From: Flammula alnicola
Lineage: Eukaryota > Basidiomycota > Agaricomycetes > Agaricales > Strophariaceae
NCBI GenBank assembly: GCA_015499995.1
Contig: JADNRV010000001.1
Coordinates: forward strand, 372,001-436,000
DNA: 64,000 nt
Direction of reading: 5' to 3'
In this document: positions 11,432 through 22,875 of the stretch, piece after piece
Layout of the letters: the number at the start of each line of letters is the position of its first letter
Position numbering within the stretch: the stretch's first letter is position 1
Translations under genes and position numbers: made by a program
Notes under the pieces: model-generated
Database searches by the model: none
The model's input: only the letters and a program-made list of their open reading frames with translations
Told to the model about the DNA's origin: nothing

Positions 11432-12265
11432 TTAACTAACAAATTCAGAAGCTTCTGGGCAGTCGCGAGCAATCTGGAAAGGACGGTCAGCTTAAGCTTC
11501 GTGATTTAGAAAGTGACGAAGAGACTAACATGGCCTTCCTGTTGGCACTTGTAGCAAGTCTTGTTCTTATTAATGTTGGCCGCCGCTGGACCGGTGGGGA
11601 TGGAACCATCATTCAAGGTCGTACCAGGAGCAGCGAGACAGTCCCTGGTGTAATGACTGAGAAATAGGCACCAGAACACACAATAGAGCGTTGTTACCTT
11701 GCCAAGTGATTAGGACCTCCGCATCTATAACATTTAACGGGAGGCAAAGTGGACGTGTTCAAGGCACGACCCGGAGGAGGGGGACGGGATGCGAACCCAG
11801 CGCCACCTGCACTTGGCGCGTTCTGGCAATTACGAGCGAAATGACCGAAACGGCCACAATTCTGATTGTGGATAATCAACTTTAGGATGGCGATGGGGCA
11901 AAAAAAAACTCACATAACACTTCTGATTGCCACCCTGCTGAACCCTCAAGCTAGGACATTCCGCTGGGACTTTGATGAGTGGCCGAGTTGTGGTTGTTCA
12001 AATGAGTAGGGCCAACCTTGAATGTGTCCAACTCCACCGCAGGAGTAACACTGCTTGGCAGAGACGGTCCGTGGGGATGGACAAGCGGACGACTCGTGTC
12101 CTGGCTGTCTGCAATTGTAACACAGACGCTGCTCGGACGAACAGTTCTCGGCAATGTGGCCAACTAGCACAACATAAATGACATTGCTGGAGACTGAAAG
12201 AATGCCTACTGCGACTCACGATTGCCGCATTTAAAGCAACCTTTCCTGGAAAACTGGTACGCCAT
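11432..12265 (-). CDS. GIS2: CCHC zinc-knuckle nucleic-acid-binding protein (Gis2/Byr3/CNBP family)
   Basis: Small cytosolic protein built almost wholly of zinc knuckles (C-x2-C-x4-H-x4-C). Six are visible: CFKCGN..HIAENC, CYNCRQPGHESSAC, CYSCGGVGHIQAEC, CYNCGRFGHFARNC, CYRCGGPNHLARDC and CYKCQQEGHIARDC. A Gly/Pro/Ser linker rich in PPPPG separates knuckles four and five. Family members bind single-stranded RNA or DNA and associate with translating ribosomes and stress granules. The start ATG is at 12265 (MAYQFSRKGC). Introns fall between or inside knuckles; for the third, the acceptor TCCCAG is chosen because it keeps the H-x4-C spacing. Ends CPEASEFVS, stop at 11432-11434. Intact. Confidence 0.92.
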
Positions 12266-13978
12266 AATCAATCCTGTGTTTCGATGACTTCGTGTCTGCT
12301 CAAGCTTCGTAAGACATATAGAAGCATCATATTTGAATACTCACCTCTCTTCTCCCGCTTCCAACTGACCACTAACGACTCTGCCTCCTCCGAATGACGA
12401 AGACAAGGTATTGGTGAAAAGCAAGCGAAGTTCTTGAAGCCGATTATCGGCGCAATGGTTGATCTGGCAACAAGATCTATCCAAAGGCCTGCCCTAGCCC
12501 TGATGACTGCCAATAACTGCTTATGTCAGCGTTTTTATTTGTGGACTTTCGTTCAACTTTAATCCAGACAGAGCAACAGAGCATCCATGTCCATACACGT
12601 TCAAACCCCCGTCTCCGCAAGCAAGGTTTCCATAAGTATGGTGCTCAGTAGCAAGACATTCGGGCCCCGGCAGAACTGCCCAGTGCCGATATGACCTTCG
12701 AGATCCCAATGATGAGATCAATTTCTCCATTTCTCCAACAGTCTTATCAACGAAATCGATGCGATTGCAACAGAATTGAGCGTGAACCAAAGAAAACACC
12801 ATCGATTCGACCGATGAAGAAAGATAGCTCCACAAGTTCTTTGCTCAGAATGCAACCCGGCAATTCTAATCATTGGGTATAAAAGGCGCCACGACCCTTT
12901 CAATTTTTCGGCAGGTCACCCACATCATCTGAACAGCGAGGGAGCGGTGCGTTCCTTTCTACATCCTTTTAAAGCGTGGTGTTTTATACTTTCGCGCCTT
13001 ATAGTTTCATCAGAGACTGGACACCCCTTCCAGTGTTTAGGCGACCTTCGCACGCTCGCGTCCATCGCGCTTCTTGTTAGGATGACGAGCGCTTTCCTCT
13101 GAGGTACGTTATTACGCCTCTTCATGTGATTATGGTCCTCAACGCGAACATTTATTACTGCAGGTGCACAGGTCACCCCATGCGACACTGTTCCACATCC
13201 TACCAATAAGCGACGTAACGAGCAAGCGAAGTATGGCTTGATGCGTGGCAGGGGACGTCTGGTTGAGATTTCTCGCTTCAATTTTTACTTGCAACTTCGG
13301 AGAAAGGATGGGTATGAACGGCCATATGCTATTCATTACATGATTCCTACTTCGTACACTCCTTTCATCACTAAATCTTACGATCTTTTTCCTTGACACC
13401 GTCGCGATTTGTTGTCGAATTTATGAAGTCATTCGCACATTTAGCCACCACTCGGCATTGGCGCACTTGAAAATCACGCAATTGATCTGTCGAATGGTTA
13501 ATGAAGGCTAGTTAGGCTATACTTACCAAACTGGAGACTTCTATAAGGTACATAAACGTAAGGCGTCTAAAGTTAAGCCTTTCATCCTTTCCAACCCTCA
13601 GCTACAAGCCACCAGCCCCCGCTTCCCGCGACTGAACTTGAACCACACTACCCTTGGCAGAGGTCCATAATAGAAATGCCTGACTAATTCGGATAACACT
13701 CTCACTGTCACAGGACGAGTCTTACAAATGCCTACTCTATTCCTGAATGGCGGCTTGGTTCATTCGTCAGAGATAACGATGCCGTCCTGGCGACTCCGAC
13801 CAGTGATTCATCATCATGCGGCCCTTATCTGTCAATTCCCAGCCTTGTAAAAAGCTCTCTCGCCTGTCTGCTAGAATTCCGGCGCTCCTTCCACAACTCT
13901 GCACTTTCTCTCCCGAGCGCTCTTGCTTGCTGCTACTACGAGTACCGACGTCGCTTTTATCGTTTTAAGTTTCCAGAA
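12266..13978. other. Long intergenic region (1.7 kb) with a TATA box and no recognised gene
   Basis: This is the longest unexplained interval beside housekeeping genes. It should include the 5' regions of GIS2 (leftward) and of the aminotransferase (rightward). A TATAAAAG preceded by ATTGG lies at 12871-12885, over 1 kb before the aminotransferase ATG. About 200 bp downstream is an intron-like GTACGT...CTGCAG (13102-13163), then an open frame to about 13396. No domain or clear start codon could be tied to these, so no gene is called. Confidence 0.5.
12878..12885 (+). promoter_or_regulatory. TATA box TATAAAAG with upstream ATTGG
   Basis: Consensus TATA element preceded by an inverted CCAAT core seven bases before it. 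Orientation is toward the unannotated stretch 12.9-13.9 kb. It may drive a long 5' leader of the aminotransferase or an unannotated transcript. Confidence 0.4.
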
Positions 13979-16236
13979 ATGACTGCAGAGAAAGATGGCC
14001 GAGTTCCAATTGCCTTGGAAGACGCAATCGACTTATCACACCATCTCTCAACGCTAGCAAAAAATCGCTCGCTGTCTCCTCTAAAGGGTCTACAGAAATA
14101 TTACGGAAAGCCGGGCATACTGAGTCTCGCTGGAGGTTTGAATCTTTTGTTATATTCATTGGCCTAGTTGAACGCTATCGTGTCCCCTAGGTTTACCCCA
14201 TCCCTCCTATTTTCCATTTGATAATGTAAAGGCGGATGCCTTGGTGTTCGACTCATTCTCCGCCAGCGCAGCTCCTCAGAGCAAAGGAACCTTATCCTGG
14301 ATCTGGAACTTATTTTCGAGTTCCAAAGATTCTACTATACCGATCAGCATCCCTAAATATCCAGAGAATCCTGAGGATGTCAACCTCGCAGTCGCCCTTC
14401 AGTACGGTCTCGCCAAAGGGCTTCCGCAACTGCAGAAAGTCATCCAAGAGTTTACCAGCAACGTGTACAGACCAGCTTACACCAACTTTACGACGCTACT
14501 CCACGATGGCAACACTGATGGTTGGAACAAGGCAATCATGACCCTGTGTAACCCAGGCGAAGGAATTTTGACCAGCGAGTGGACATACCCATCCGCTATT
14601 GCTTCAATGAAACCCTTTGGCATCAACCCCGTACCTGTACCGATGGACGGCGAGGGGATGAGCAGCTTGGGTCTTCGTGAGGTGCTTTCTGGTTGGGAGG
14701 AGCAAACTCGTGGGATGCCAAGGTACGATCGCACATACCTTTTTTCCCGGTCGCGAGACAAATAACCCTATGCCAGACCTCATGTCATGTACATTGTTCC
14801 GATTGGACAGAATCCTACAGGAGCTGTAAGATCACTCTTTTTTTTACTGACCATGTAAGCCTATTAACGCATCACGTTTAGACGATGCATGCTCAAAGGA
14901 AGAAGGAAATCTACGACATTTGCGTCGAATACGGTCTGTCACTGAATTTTCTGAGTTTTCCTGTCGTACCATATACTAAACATATGTTTTAGACATTATA
15001 ATCGTCGAAGATGATCCATACTATTTTCTTCAAGAAGGACCCTATGTGCTTCCTTCGCAGCGGCCCGCCTCTGTAGACGCCTCCGTGCCTAGTGATACGA
15101 CATACATCGACAGCCTTGCTCCAAGCTTTTTAGCGTGGGTCTCCCTTCAGCAGCTTTCATTGAAGATTTTCGATTAGAACTTGTCATTGGCAGGTTTGAT
15201 TACCAAGGACGTGTTGTGCGACTGGACTCATTCTCCAAGGTTCGTTGTCACATTATTTTATGACATACTGATTTACAAGCTTATCCCTGTGTCCTTCATC
15301 CTTTGTGTAGATAGTCGCCCCTGGAAGTCGCATGGGCTGGTTCACTTGTAACCCAATTTTTGCGGAGAAATTCGAGAGACAAGCGGAAACGTCAACCCAA
15401 GCCCCTTCTGGATTTGGACAGGTATATCCATACACTTAATGCGTTTGTTGCTGAGACTAATATCGGGCATAGTCCCTCATCACTGGGCTCTTACTAAACT
15501 GGCAGTACACAGGGTATTTACGGTGGTTGAAGGGTGTGTATCATAATGCATTTTGTTATTCCTTTAAACTACTTTCTGACCAAATGCTTGTTACAAGGTT
15601 TGGGGGTCCAGTACAAACACAGACGTGACTTCTTCATTGACTGCATCGTTGATAAATTCCACGTGGAATTGGCTCCTACCTTACTGAACACTAGATTCCG
15701 AGGTAGCGATATGTACCTCGTCTCGGAAAAGACCGCGACCGGCTGGTACAGCAACGAGAAGGCCGTCAGGAAAACTTTGTTTTCTTTTGTGCCCCCATCT
15801 TCTGGAATGTTTATTTGGGCGAGTCTTTTTTGGCCTTGACCCTTCTTTAGTTCTAAAGACTGCGAAACAGTTGCAACTCAATTTCGATAGCCACCCTAAG
15901 ATCAAAGAATTGGGACAGGAGGCACTCGAGATGAAACTCTGGATAGCACTGGCCGAGGGTGGCCTTTTGGTCGGGCCAGGTATATGCCAACAACTCTGCC
16001 TTCTGTTGATACCTCCGCTGACATTGTGATAGGGACTATGTTTTCTGCGAGTCAGTCTGAAGCTAGCGATGGCTTCCCTGGTCACTTCCGTTTCAGTTTC
16101 AGTAATGCAGAGGTATGCACTCCTCTGGCCAGAGTCTTCGCAATTTGACTTTTATCATCCCATAGTTGAGGATTTGAAGAAAGGAGTAGACATTTTCGCC
16201 ACGGTGTTGAAAGATTTTTATAAAACTAACCTGTGA
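13979..16236 (+). CDS. PLP-dependent aminotransferase, aromatic / 2-aminoadipate type (Aro8-like)
   Basis: Class-I fold aminotransferase of the fungal Aro8/Aro9 and KAT2-like group, which moves amino groups between aromatic amino acids or 2-aminoadipate and 2-oxo acids. The start ATG 13979 gives MTAEKDGRVPIALEDAIDLS. Conserved blocks are KYYGKPGILSLAGGLPHPSYF, LHDGNTDGWNKAIM, IVPIGQNPTGATM, IIVEDDPYYFLQ and the PLP-lysine motif LDSFSKIVAPGSRMGW, followed by FSFSNAE near the C-terminus. About nine short introns. A local frame problem near 15825, between GMFIWASLF and GLDPSLVLK, lies in a run of six T and would be cured by one T fewer, the opposite direction to the other breaks in the window. 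Stop TGA 16234-16236. Substrate preference cannot be read from sequence alone. Convergent with DHS. Confidence 0.9.
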
Positions 16237-16400
16237 GCGGTTGGTTGTACATGGATTTTAGATGGAGTCGATGACATCCCGGTTTTATTTTAATGCTCGG
16301 GCGCCTGATAATCGGGCGGTGGGGTGGAAATATCTATGAAATCATATATATGCCATTTACATTCGAAGTACAAGTTTGTATGCTTTCCGTTTAAATCTGG

Positions 16401-17758
16401 TCATGGTGCCTGAATGCCTTGCGCAAATGTTGCTGCCACCAGCATAGGGAAAACTAATGTTGCATCTGCGAATACCTTGAGATATACATTCAACAAACGT
16501 TTCTTCGGAGAGAGAAGAGCGAAGAAAACACCTTGACAGCTTCTGCCCCTGCGCGTATCTTTCCCCACGAGACAGCCTCATCTGGCCGAGCACCTGAGTC
16601 GGATCCATCGAATTCTTGTCCGGTATTCTAGAATCAGGGTGTTGTTAGAACTTGTGCACGACAACATAGTAGAAGACTTACAATAAAAACGGAGTAATCC
16701 GCTCCATTACGCTGCAGAACAGATTCAGATTGACTGACTGATGCATACAAAATAGACAATTTACAATGAGCATTGCGTTTGCGATCTGATGCTTGCACAC
16801 TCCTCCGCCGAGTATAATCATGCCAGCCTTGCGCGACTTCCGAGACAGCTCGTTCAGGGAGCGGATATCTTGAACGATGTCCAAGATAAGGCCCGGAGAT
16901 CGGAAGGAATGGAAGTAGATCATGTCTCCAATAGACCCATCTGTGAGAGCAGGACAAAAGACAGGTATGTCGTTCTGGATGGGTTGATCTTAAATCTCGA
17001 TACCACCGGCTCCTGGCTTCTTTTTTTTGCTCACTTTATATGCCCAGTAGTAGACGGATTCTTCGTTGTTGATCTCTTTGCCCAATCTTCGGATGAAAGA
17101 GCTTGGTGTCCAGACTTGGCCGGACGCCTTTTGCTCCAGAAGCATAGCGTCAAGAATTGGGGACAACCAATCCTCGAATTTGCAGTAGTTGTCGTTGGGA
17201 ACAATAAGGTTCCCGATGCGGTTCATGCCTTTCTTCCGTAGCTCGGCGCCGTCAAGGTTGAATTCAGCCAAGTACGTCTTACCCAGGCATTTGATGAAAT
17301 CTTCTTCGATCCCTCCAGCGGTGGTAACAAGAACGGCCACATGTTTGTGTTTCACAAGATGGAGAATCACTTCACGCAATCCAGAGGATATCAAATTGGA
17401 TGTGTAGCCCAGAAAGATATTGCAACGAGTGTTGGCACGGACCTCGGGATCGAGATATTCTTCCACCTCGTCGTCTGGTATTGGTTCGTCTGAAAGACGC
17501 CATTTTCGCTGTTAAAACATTTAATAACAACAACAAAAGGAAACGAAGAAAGTTTTAACATACCATTCGATTAACGATATTTATAGCCTTCCCCAGGCTG
17601 TTTGCTTGGAACCCGATCCTTTCATAGCTATTCAGGAAGCCCTCCAGACTTAACGGTTGTTCAAAGTTGGGCCCTTGGACAGAAACGGCTTCGCTTGGAA
17701 TGGGATCGGAGGGTTGCAAGACGGCCGCTGCCGCACCACCTGGAATACTTGAAGTCAT
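16401..17758 (-). CDS. DYS1: Deoxyhypusine synthase
   Basis: Catalyses the first step of hypusine formation on eIF5A, transferring the aminobutyl group of spermidine with NAD. Starts [15 protein letters not shown]. Family blocks are [70 protein letters not shown] and the active-site lysine block [20 protein letters not shown]. The NAD/spermidine segment [19 protein letters not shown] is complete, and the protein ends with a short tail after [12 protein letters not shown]. The frame is intact; a run reading [11 protein letters not shown] in unspliced DNA is an intron. Length about 370 residues fits the family. Its ATG lies 121 bp from that of the divergent TRAPPC2L-like gene, implying a shared promoter. 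Confidence 0.96.
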
Positions 17759-17879
17759 AATTTTGACGGGAGAGAGCAAGGACAATCCCGTTCCCCGATC
17801 AAAGAGCAAAAACCAGAGGGAAAAGGCATACAAGTACAAATAAGCGCCTCCATCCTCATAGAAGAAGCTCAACGTCTTC

Positions 17880-18514
17880 ATGCCTCCCAACCTCAAGCTC
17901 AATGCAGTCGCCTTCGTGTCTCCACAAAATCACCCCATACTCATAAGGACATTTACGAAGCAAGATGACCATGCATAAAGTACCATTACATTGCCCACAC
18001 AAGCTTGGATGTCATCGAAGAGCGAGGTACGCATTACGCACCTCTTCGCATCATCAGCTTACCTTTTCGCAATAGTTGCAGCTGCAGGGAAGGCTGGCGA
18101 CTGCTATCTAGGACTATTGTTCTCTATGGAGATGTCGCCGTGTACGGGTATATCACGCCTTTGAAGGTAAAGATCATCATTGCCCTTCCATTATCGGATT
18201 CGGTTGTGCGAGATGCTGATATCATAACGGTGAGTTGCCCCTTTCATATGCCTCATTTCATGCTAACTCGCTTTATGAAGATATTCAAAGCCCTTCACAT
18301 GGCATACTATTCATCTATCTCCAACCCATTCCTCAAACTGAATCAGTCCGGAGACAGCAGCACCGAACAGTCGCCTCTTCTTGCGGTTGGGAGCCCTAAG
18401 TGGAAGAACTTCAAGCGTCGTGTTGACGAGATTAGTTGGATTGTAGGCCAGACACCAATTCGACTGTTAATTCGTGAAATTTCTGTTTCCGAGTATGGTC
18501 TTTCGCGACGTTAG
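17880..18514 (+). CDS. TCA17: TRAPP complex subunit, TRAPPC2L / Tca17 type
   Basis: Longin-like TRAPP subunit acting in vesicle tethering at the Golgi. Reads MPPNLKLNAVAFVSPQNHPI, LKYHYIAHTSLDVIEER, KAGDCYLGLLFSM, DVAVYGYITPLKVKIIIAL, VVRDADIITIFKALHMAYYS and SNPFLKLN, matching the TRAPPC2L order of strands and helices. Introns lie at about 18027-18085 and inside 18230-18285. Two single-base losses are inferred: near 17976 (HA to LKYHY; a TT read as T) and near 18131 (SME to DVAVYG). The extreme C-terminus (after NFKRRVDEI) may be affected by a further break, so the stop at 18514 is tentative. Sedlin (TRAPPC2) is the nearest alternative. Convergent with the RTP1-like gene. Confidence 0.8.
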
Positions 18515-18748
18515 CTTCGCTTCGGTTCCTGGTCGGCACGGTGGAGAGCTCATGATCACGATCCTCTTGTGCCTTTGACCAAGTCTTGACGACGAGTACC
18601 AAAATCAAAAATACCTTCCTATTGACTTAGTCTTTGCTGAAGATCACAGCGTCTGAGACAGATACGAGGTAGATATGCATTCGTATGCACAATCCTTGCC
18701 TTTCTAGCATATATTTTACATTCAATGGATCTGAATTAAATCTTCCCG

Positions 18749-21700
18749 TCACAGCCCAAAAGCAGCTCGCTGAAGCTCTTCCAAGTTCTCCTTGGTTTCC
18801 CTCGCCATCACTCTGACCATATTATCTTCGTCTGTGGAGGAGATATATCCCAAGGTGAGGCTCATCCTTCGAAAGATTGCACGAGGGAAAATCTCTGTTG
18901 GGTTTATGCTGGTTTCTTCATAGATAAGTTTAGTCGAAGCTTTGATAAGTAACGATAAGAAGTGAATGGCAGCACGACGCAAAGGCGGGAATTTCGAATT
19001 CTTTGATGTTGGGTCAGAATCCAGGGTTGTGGTCTGGTGCGTCTTTCGGCGACTCGTCCTTTTTATCGGCGCCTGCTCATTCGAATTGTTTGCAGAGTTA
19101 GGCTCGAGGTTGCGCTCGCGAGAAGGGACATTCTCAATCTGTAACAAGTCGACCATAGCTTGAGAAAGGTCTTCTGCATATGGCAGCATCGCCAAGGGAT
19201 AGGTATCCACACAATCGGCCAGTAAAGATAGCGAAGACGTGCGGAGTGTGATTGGGATGTCGGACCTTCGTACGGTAGAAAACAGAGGCGGAACAAGCAT
19301 ATCCACTGCGAATGATGAAGTCTGTCCATTGTTCTCAACTCGGGTGTGCACTGGATCACGCACCATATAAACCCAAAGCGTTGCCACAACGTTTGATGAC
19401 TGAACTTAGAGCCTCTCCAATTCTTGTCCGTATATCGAGGTCGTGCTGCGTTAAATTTCCCGCACCGAGCCCTTCCAAACCCCCTGCGTAATCATTGACG
19501 AGCCCTTGAACGATTTCCTTCCCAAAAGTATCGGCCAACCCTGCGAGACCTTGGACGGCATTTAGGAACATGTATGAGTCTTCATCCTGGACAGTTTGAA
19601 GGAAAATAGAGAGAATCGAGGGAACGAGGGCCTTATTCACTTTGCGACCATTCGAAGTTAATGGACTGACGAGTTGTCGCAACAGAAGCAGCCCATGTGC
19701 GCGGACGGGAAGGATAGGATCCTGCAACAATTTCAAGGCCTTCTGATAGATCTCTTGGTCATCTTCGCCTCCCTTCTTGTCCTGACCAATAGCTCTGGAC
19801 CCTGAAGTATTGGCCAACCTCGCAGTGATAACCAATCTAGCTTCTCGCGCCAAGGGTCTTAATGTCGACGACCCCTTGAGCGCCAAAGGCTCGAGCTTCG
19901 AGAATATGTCGTTGAAAATGGGGTGAGTACGCGCAGTGAGCTTATCATCCGCTAAATTCTGATTGAGCATATAATATATAGTGCAATATGAATGAAGTAC
20001 CTTCCAGAATCGAAAGAAGTAGAGTGATTGCAGTTTCTATCAGTTCATCGTCTGGACCGATCACCTCCGAATCAGGAGCTTCGTCATCGCTATCGGCGTC
20101 TTCGAACGTATCATCTGGCGGAGAGGCAGGGGCTCGACCGCTTGATGTCGTTGAGCCACCACCGTCCTGCACTGTGATACTGGCAGCATCCAAGACATGG
20201 AAGATAAACGACAGCAACTGATCTGGTTTGCGAAGGATATTCGAGGTCGTTCCTTCCGAAAGACGTTTCTGCATTTGCATAATAATCTGAAGTTTATGCA
20301 ATATCCTGTACAGACATAGGGCGTCGGGTCAATGTCTCGCTTCTATGTGGTCGATGGAAACATACGGACATCATGGAATCTTCAGTGGCTCGACCTTTCA
20401 TGTCCCGATAATTTTCAAGAAGCTTGAGAAAGATAGCGGATGCAATATCTCCACGGTCGAATTGCTTCAAAAGCTGCACGAAGTGGACTGGGTCGGGAAA
20501 GAGGTTAAACAAATTGGCGTCGACATCTTCAGTCTCATCGTCTTCAATCTGTTTCAGGTCACTTGGCATTATCAAAGACGGTCCTGAAGTATCCTGTATG
20601 CTACTAGAGTGAGGCTTGATACCCGTAGTGATTAGAATTTATTCACCTCTTTGACTTCCAAAAATGACCTTCCATGTTGAATTTCCAATCATAATGTTTC
20701 CCTCCTTCTACTATGCCCCATAATATGTTGCTTCCTTCCATGTGATCGACGATTTTCCCCCACGAGATTAAGAGTCCATTGACGGACTCCTTCAGTTGGG
20801 GATCCGTGGTTTTGTGCGGTCCAGATCGTATGACAGGACATAGAGGGCGGGAATAATGGGTGAAAGTATTTTGGAAATAAAGACAGGAGACGGTTCCGTA
20901 TTGGAGATCAAAACAGTCATCGACCATAAAGCCTCGCGAGGTTCCATGAGGATTTTCTCTGACTTCTGCTCAGGCGAAGGCGAGTCTCCAATTTGAGGAA
21001 AGGGTCGTGGAGCATGGAAAGAATGTTGGCAGATGCATACAACTGGTTCTGCCCAGCTTTTTGTGGTACAATTGCGCGATACACGACAAATGCTGCTGCT
21101 CGTCTGTAACTTAGCTGTGTATCGGACGTGAGAAGCTTGATGACCTGTGGAAAGACTGCTTGATAATAATCCTAAGCACAATCGAATAAGTACACTAAAG
21201 GCACTAGAGTGCAAGTTTGACTGACCTGGACCTTCATACCGGAAGGAACACTTTTAGGGTCCGTGCAATTTGTTCGAACTTGGATTCGTCGCTGACTGTT
21301 TCATCTGAGGTGAAGGCAGCCTCACACAGCCCCTTCACCCGTTTGGTCGAGAACCTGTTTCGTGAGAAACTGTGTACAAGCCTTGCGGGCATGCAAAGGC
21401 GGCGGCGCGATGTGGATGATACAATGCCTGCGAGGGAAGATATTGCCTGTGCAGGGGTTAAGCTTCACGATGTGAACAAGCAGCTTGACAGCAAAGACGA
21501 CGACTTACAGTCTGATGAACCGCGTCACTAATGGTCTTGCTTCATGGAGGGGTGTAATCGAACCAAACGACTGGGGCTCTGGCAGCCATCCCAGTGAGAT
21601 AGATGGGAGGAGGATATCTTGAACATGATGGGATAATATTGCAGTTGTGATCAGCGTCTGCGAAATGCGACCTTGATCCCCATCGGGGAAAATGAGGGAA

Positions 21701-22209
21701 AACAACGAGGTAATAAGACCAGTAAGGAGTCGATAATCTTCTGCATCCATGGTCAAATCAATGATTTTGGGTGTACTTTCTCCCCTGACGTCCGCCTTGA
21801 GCCAGGCCTGGCTGATACGTAGAAAAAGAGGTTCTACGGCCCATTTGAAGGTCAGTGAGAGTAATGTCCGTATCTCTGCCAAGTCTCGAGTCCCGATGGA
21901 CGGCGCCTGCAAGGGTGCTCCTTCCTTTTGCGGTTGACTTTCGTCGATTTCTAAGTCGAGGATTCGGTGGATTCTCTGCACCACAGAGATTGCTTCCCTC
22001 GCCGTTAGTAGCTGAAGATCTTCTAAGCTTGGTGAACTTTCGAGACGATGCGATAGTTCGTTGCCAGATAGGCGATTGTAGTATGTCGACAGACGGTTCT
22101 TGAGTACTGTTTCCAGATTGTTTGCAGGATTGGAAGGGGATGAAGTTCCCAGCAAAGCGGCGCCGTCCGCCAATGCAGAAGCAAGCTCCAGAGAAGGAGA
22201 GTTGTTCAT
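18749..22209 (-). CDS. RTP1: RTP1/TANGO6-like HEAT-repeat protein (RNA polymerase II nuclear import/assembly)
   Basis: Long helical protein of about 1,000 residues. The C-terminal half contains LQDPILPVRAHGLLLLRQLV, SILSIFLQTVQDEDSYMFLN, AVQGLAGLADTFGKEIV and a last domain ending EELQRAAFGL, the pattern of the Rtp1 C-terminal domains shared with animal TANGO6. In yeast Rtp1 assists nuclear import of RNA polymerase II. An acidic linker (DDTFEDADSDDEAPDSEV) lies mid-protein. The ATG chosen (22209) opens MNNSPSLELASALADG. The apparent frame change at 19.36 kb is an intron (19315-19363). Two frame breaks, near 21003 (HDPF to QIGDSPSPE) and near 20815 (DRTK to TTDPQLKE), fit single missing bases. 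Family call is by motif resemblance from memory; any other HEAT-type transport protein is the alternative. Confidence 0.7.
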
Positions 22210-22875
22210 AATCAAGGCATTGATCGAGAGAGAAAGAGTATGTAGTCGATTGGTATAAGTCGATTTGGATCGCCGATACCCGCACCTTCTTTTCCAATGC
22301 GCGGTGCCCGGAGTTTAGGCCTGCCTTGAAGAAGCCTTGCGAGCGCTATGGGATAAGAACAAAATAATTAGCTTAGTACATTTACAGGCAGAGGACCTGC
22401 ATACCTAGAAAGCAAACGGAAATGAGAGTGATGTTGGAATGACTTTCCCTTCGCCGGGCCATCATTCCGGATGAAAGTCACATGTGGCGAAACACAATCT
22501 CGGGGAAGTCCGGAATGCAAGTCATGCGATTGCGACGACGCAATATGTTTTCTTCATCTTTTCCACCGTCTCGTCGCTGTCAAAGTATGTACCCATGATT
22601 TATTCAGCTCTGAATGATAAACTCAGGGTACTATATAGCCATTGCTCGTGCCCAGGAGTCGCCGGCCATTCAACGTGTTGGCCTTTTCCACCATTCGCAG
22701 CCAGTGCCACATTCACTCCGAGTTACACAATGTCTTCGCTGCAAACTTAGGGGGACACAAAGAGAGAGAGAGGGAGAGGTAGCTTCAATAGCTCAAGGTT
22801 TTATTTGTATTTATCTATGGAGTTGAATTGACGACTACAGGTCCAAGATTAATTGCGCGACTCATCAGAGTTGCA
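22210..22875. other. Intergenic region upstream of the RTP1-like gene
   Basis: No supported gene. It holds the 5' side of the RTP1-like gene and the 3' side of the next minus-strand gene. An AG-repeat of about 16 bp occurs at 22761-22776. Open frames here are short and without motifs. Confidence 0.5.
22761..22776. repeat. Short AG microsatellite
   Basis: About six AG units followed by an interrupted GGAGAG run. Ordinary simple repeat in noncoding DNA. Confidence 0.7.

Noticed and set aside
19315..19400. Apparent frameshift and premature stop in the RTP1-like gene
   Set aside because: Intron 19315-19363 on the minus strand joins ALGLY to VDMLVPPLF in phase.
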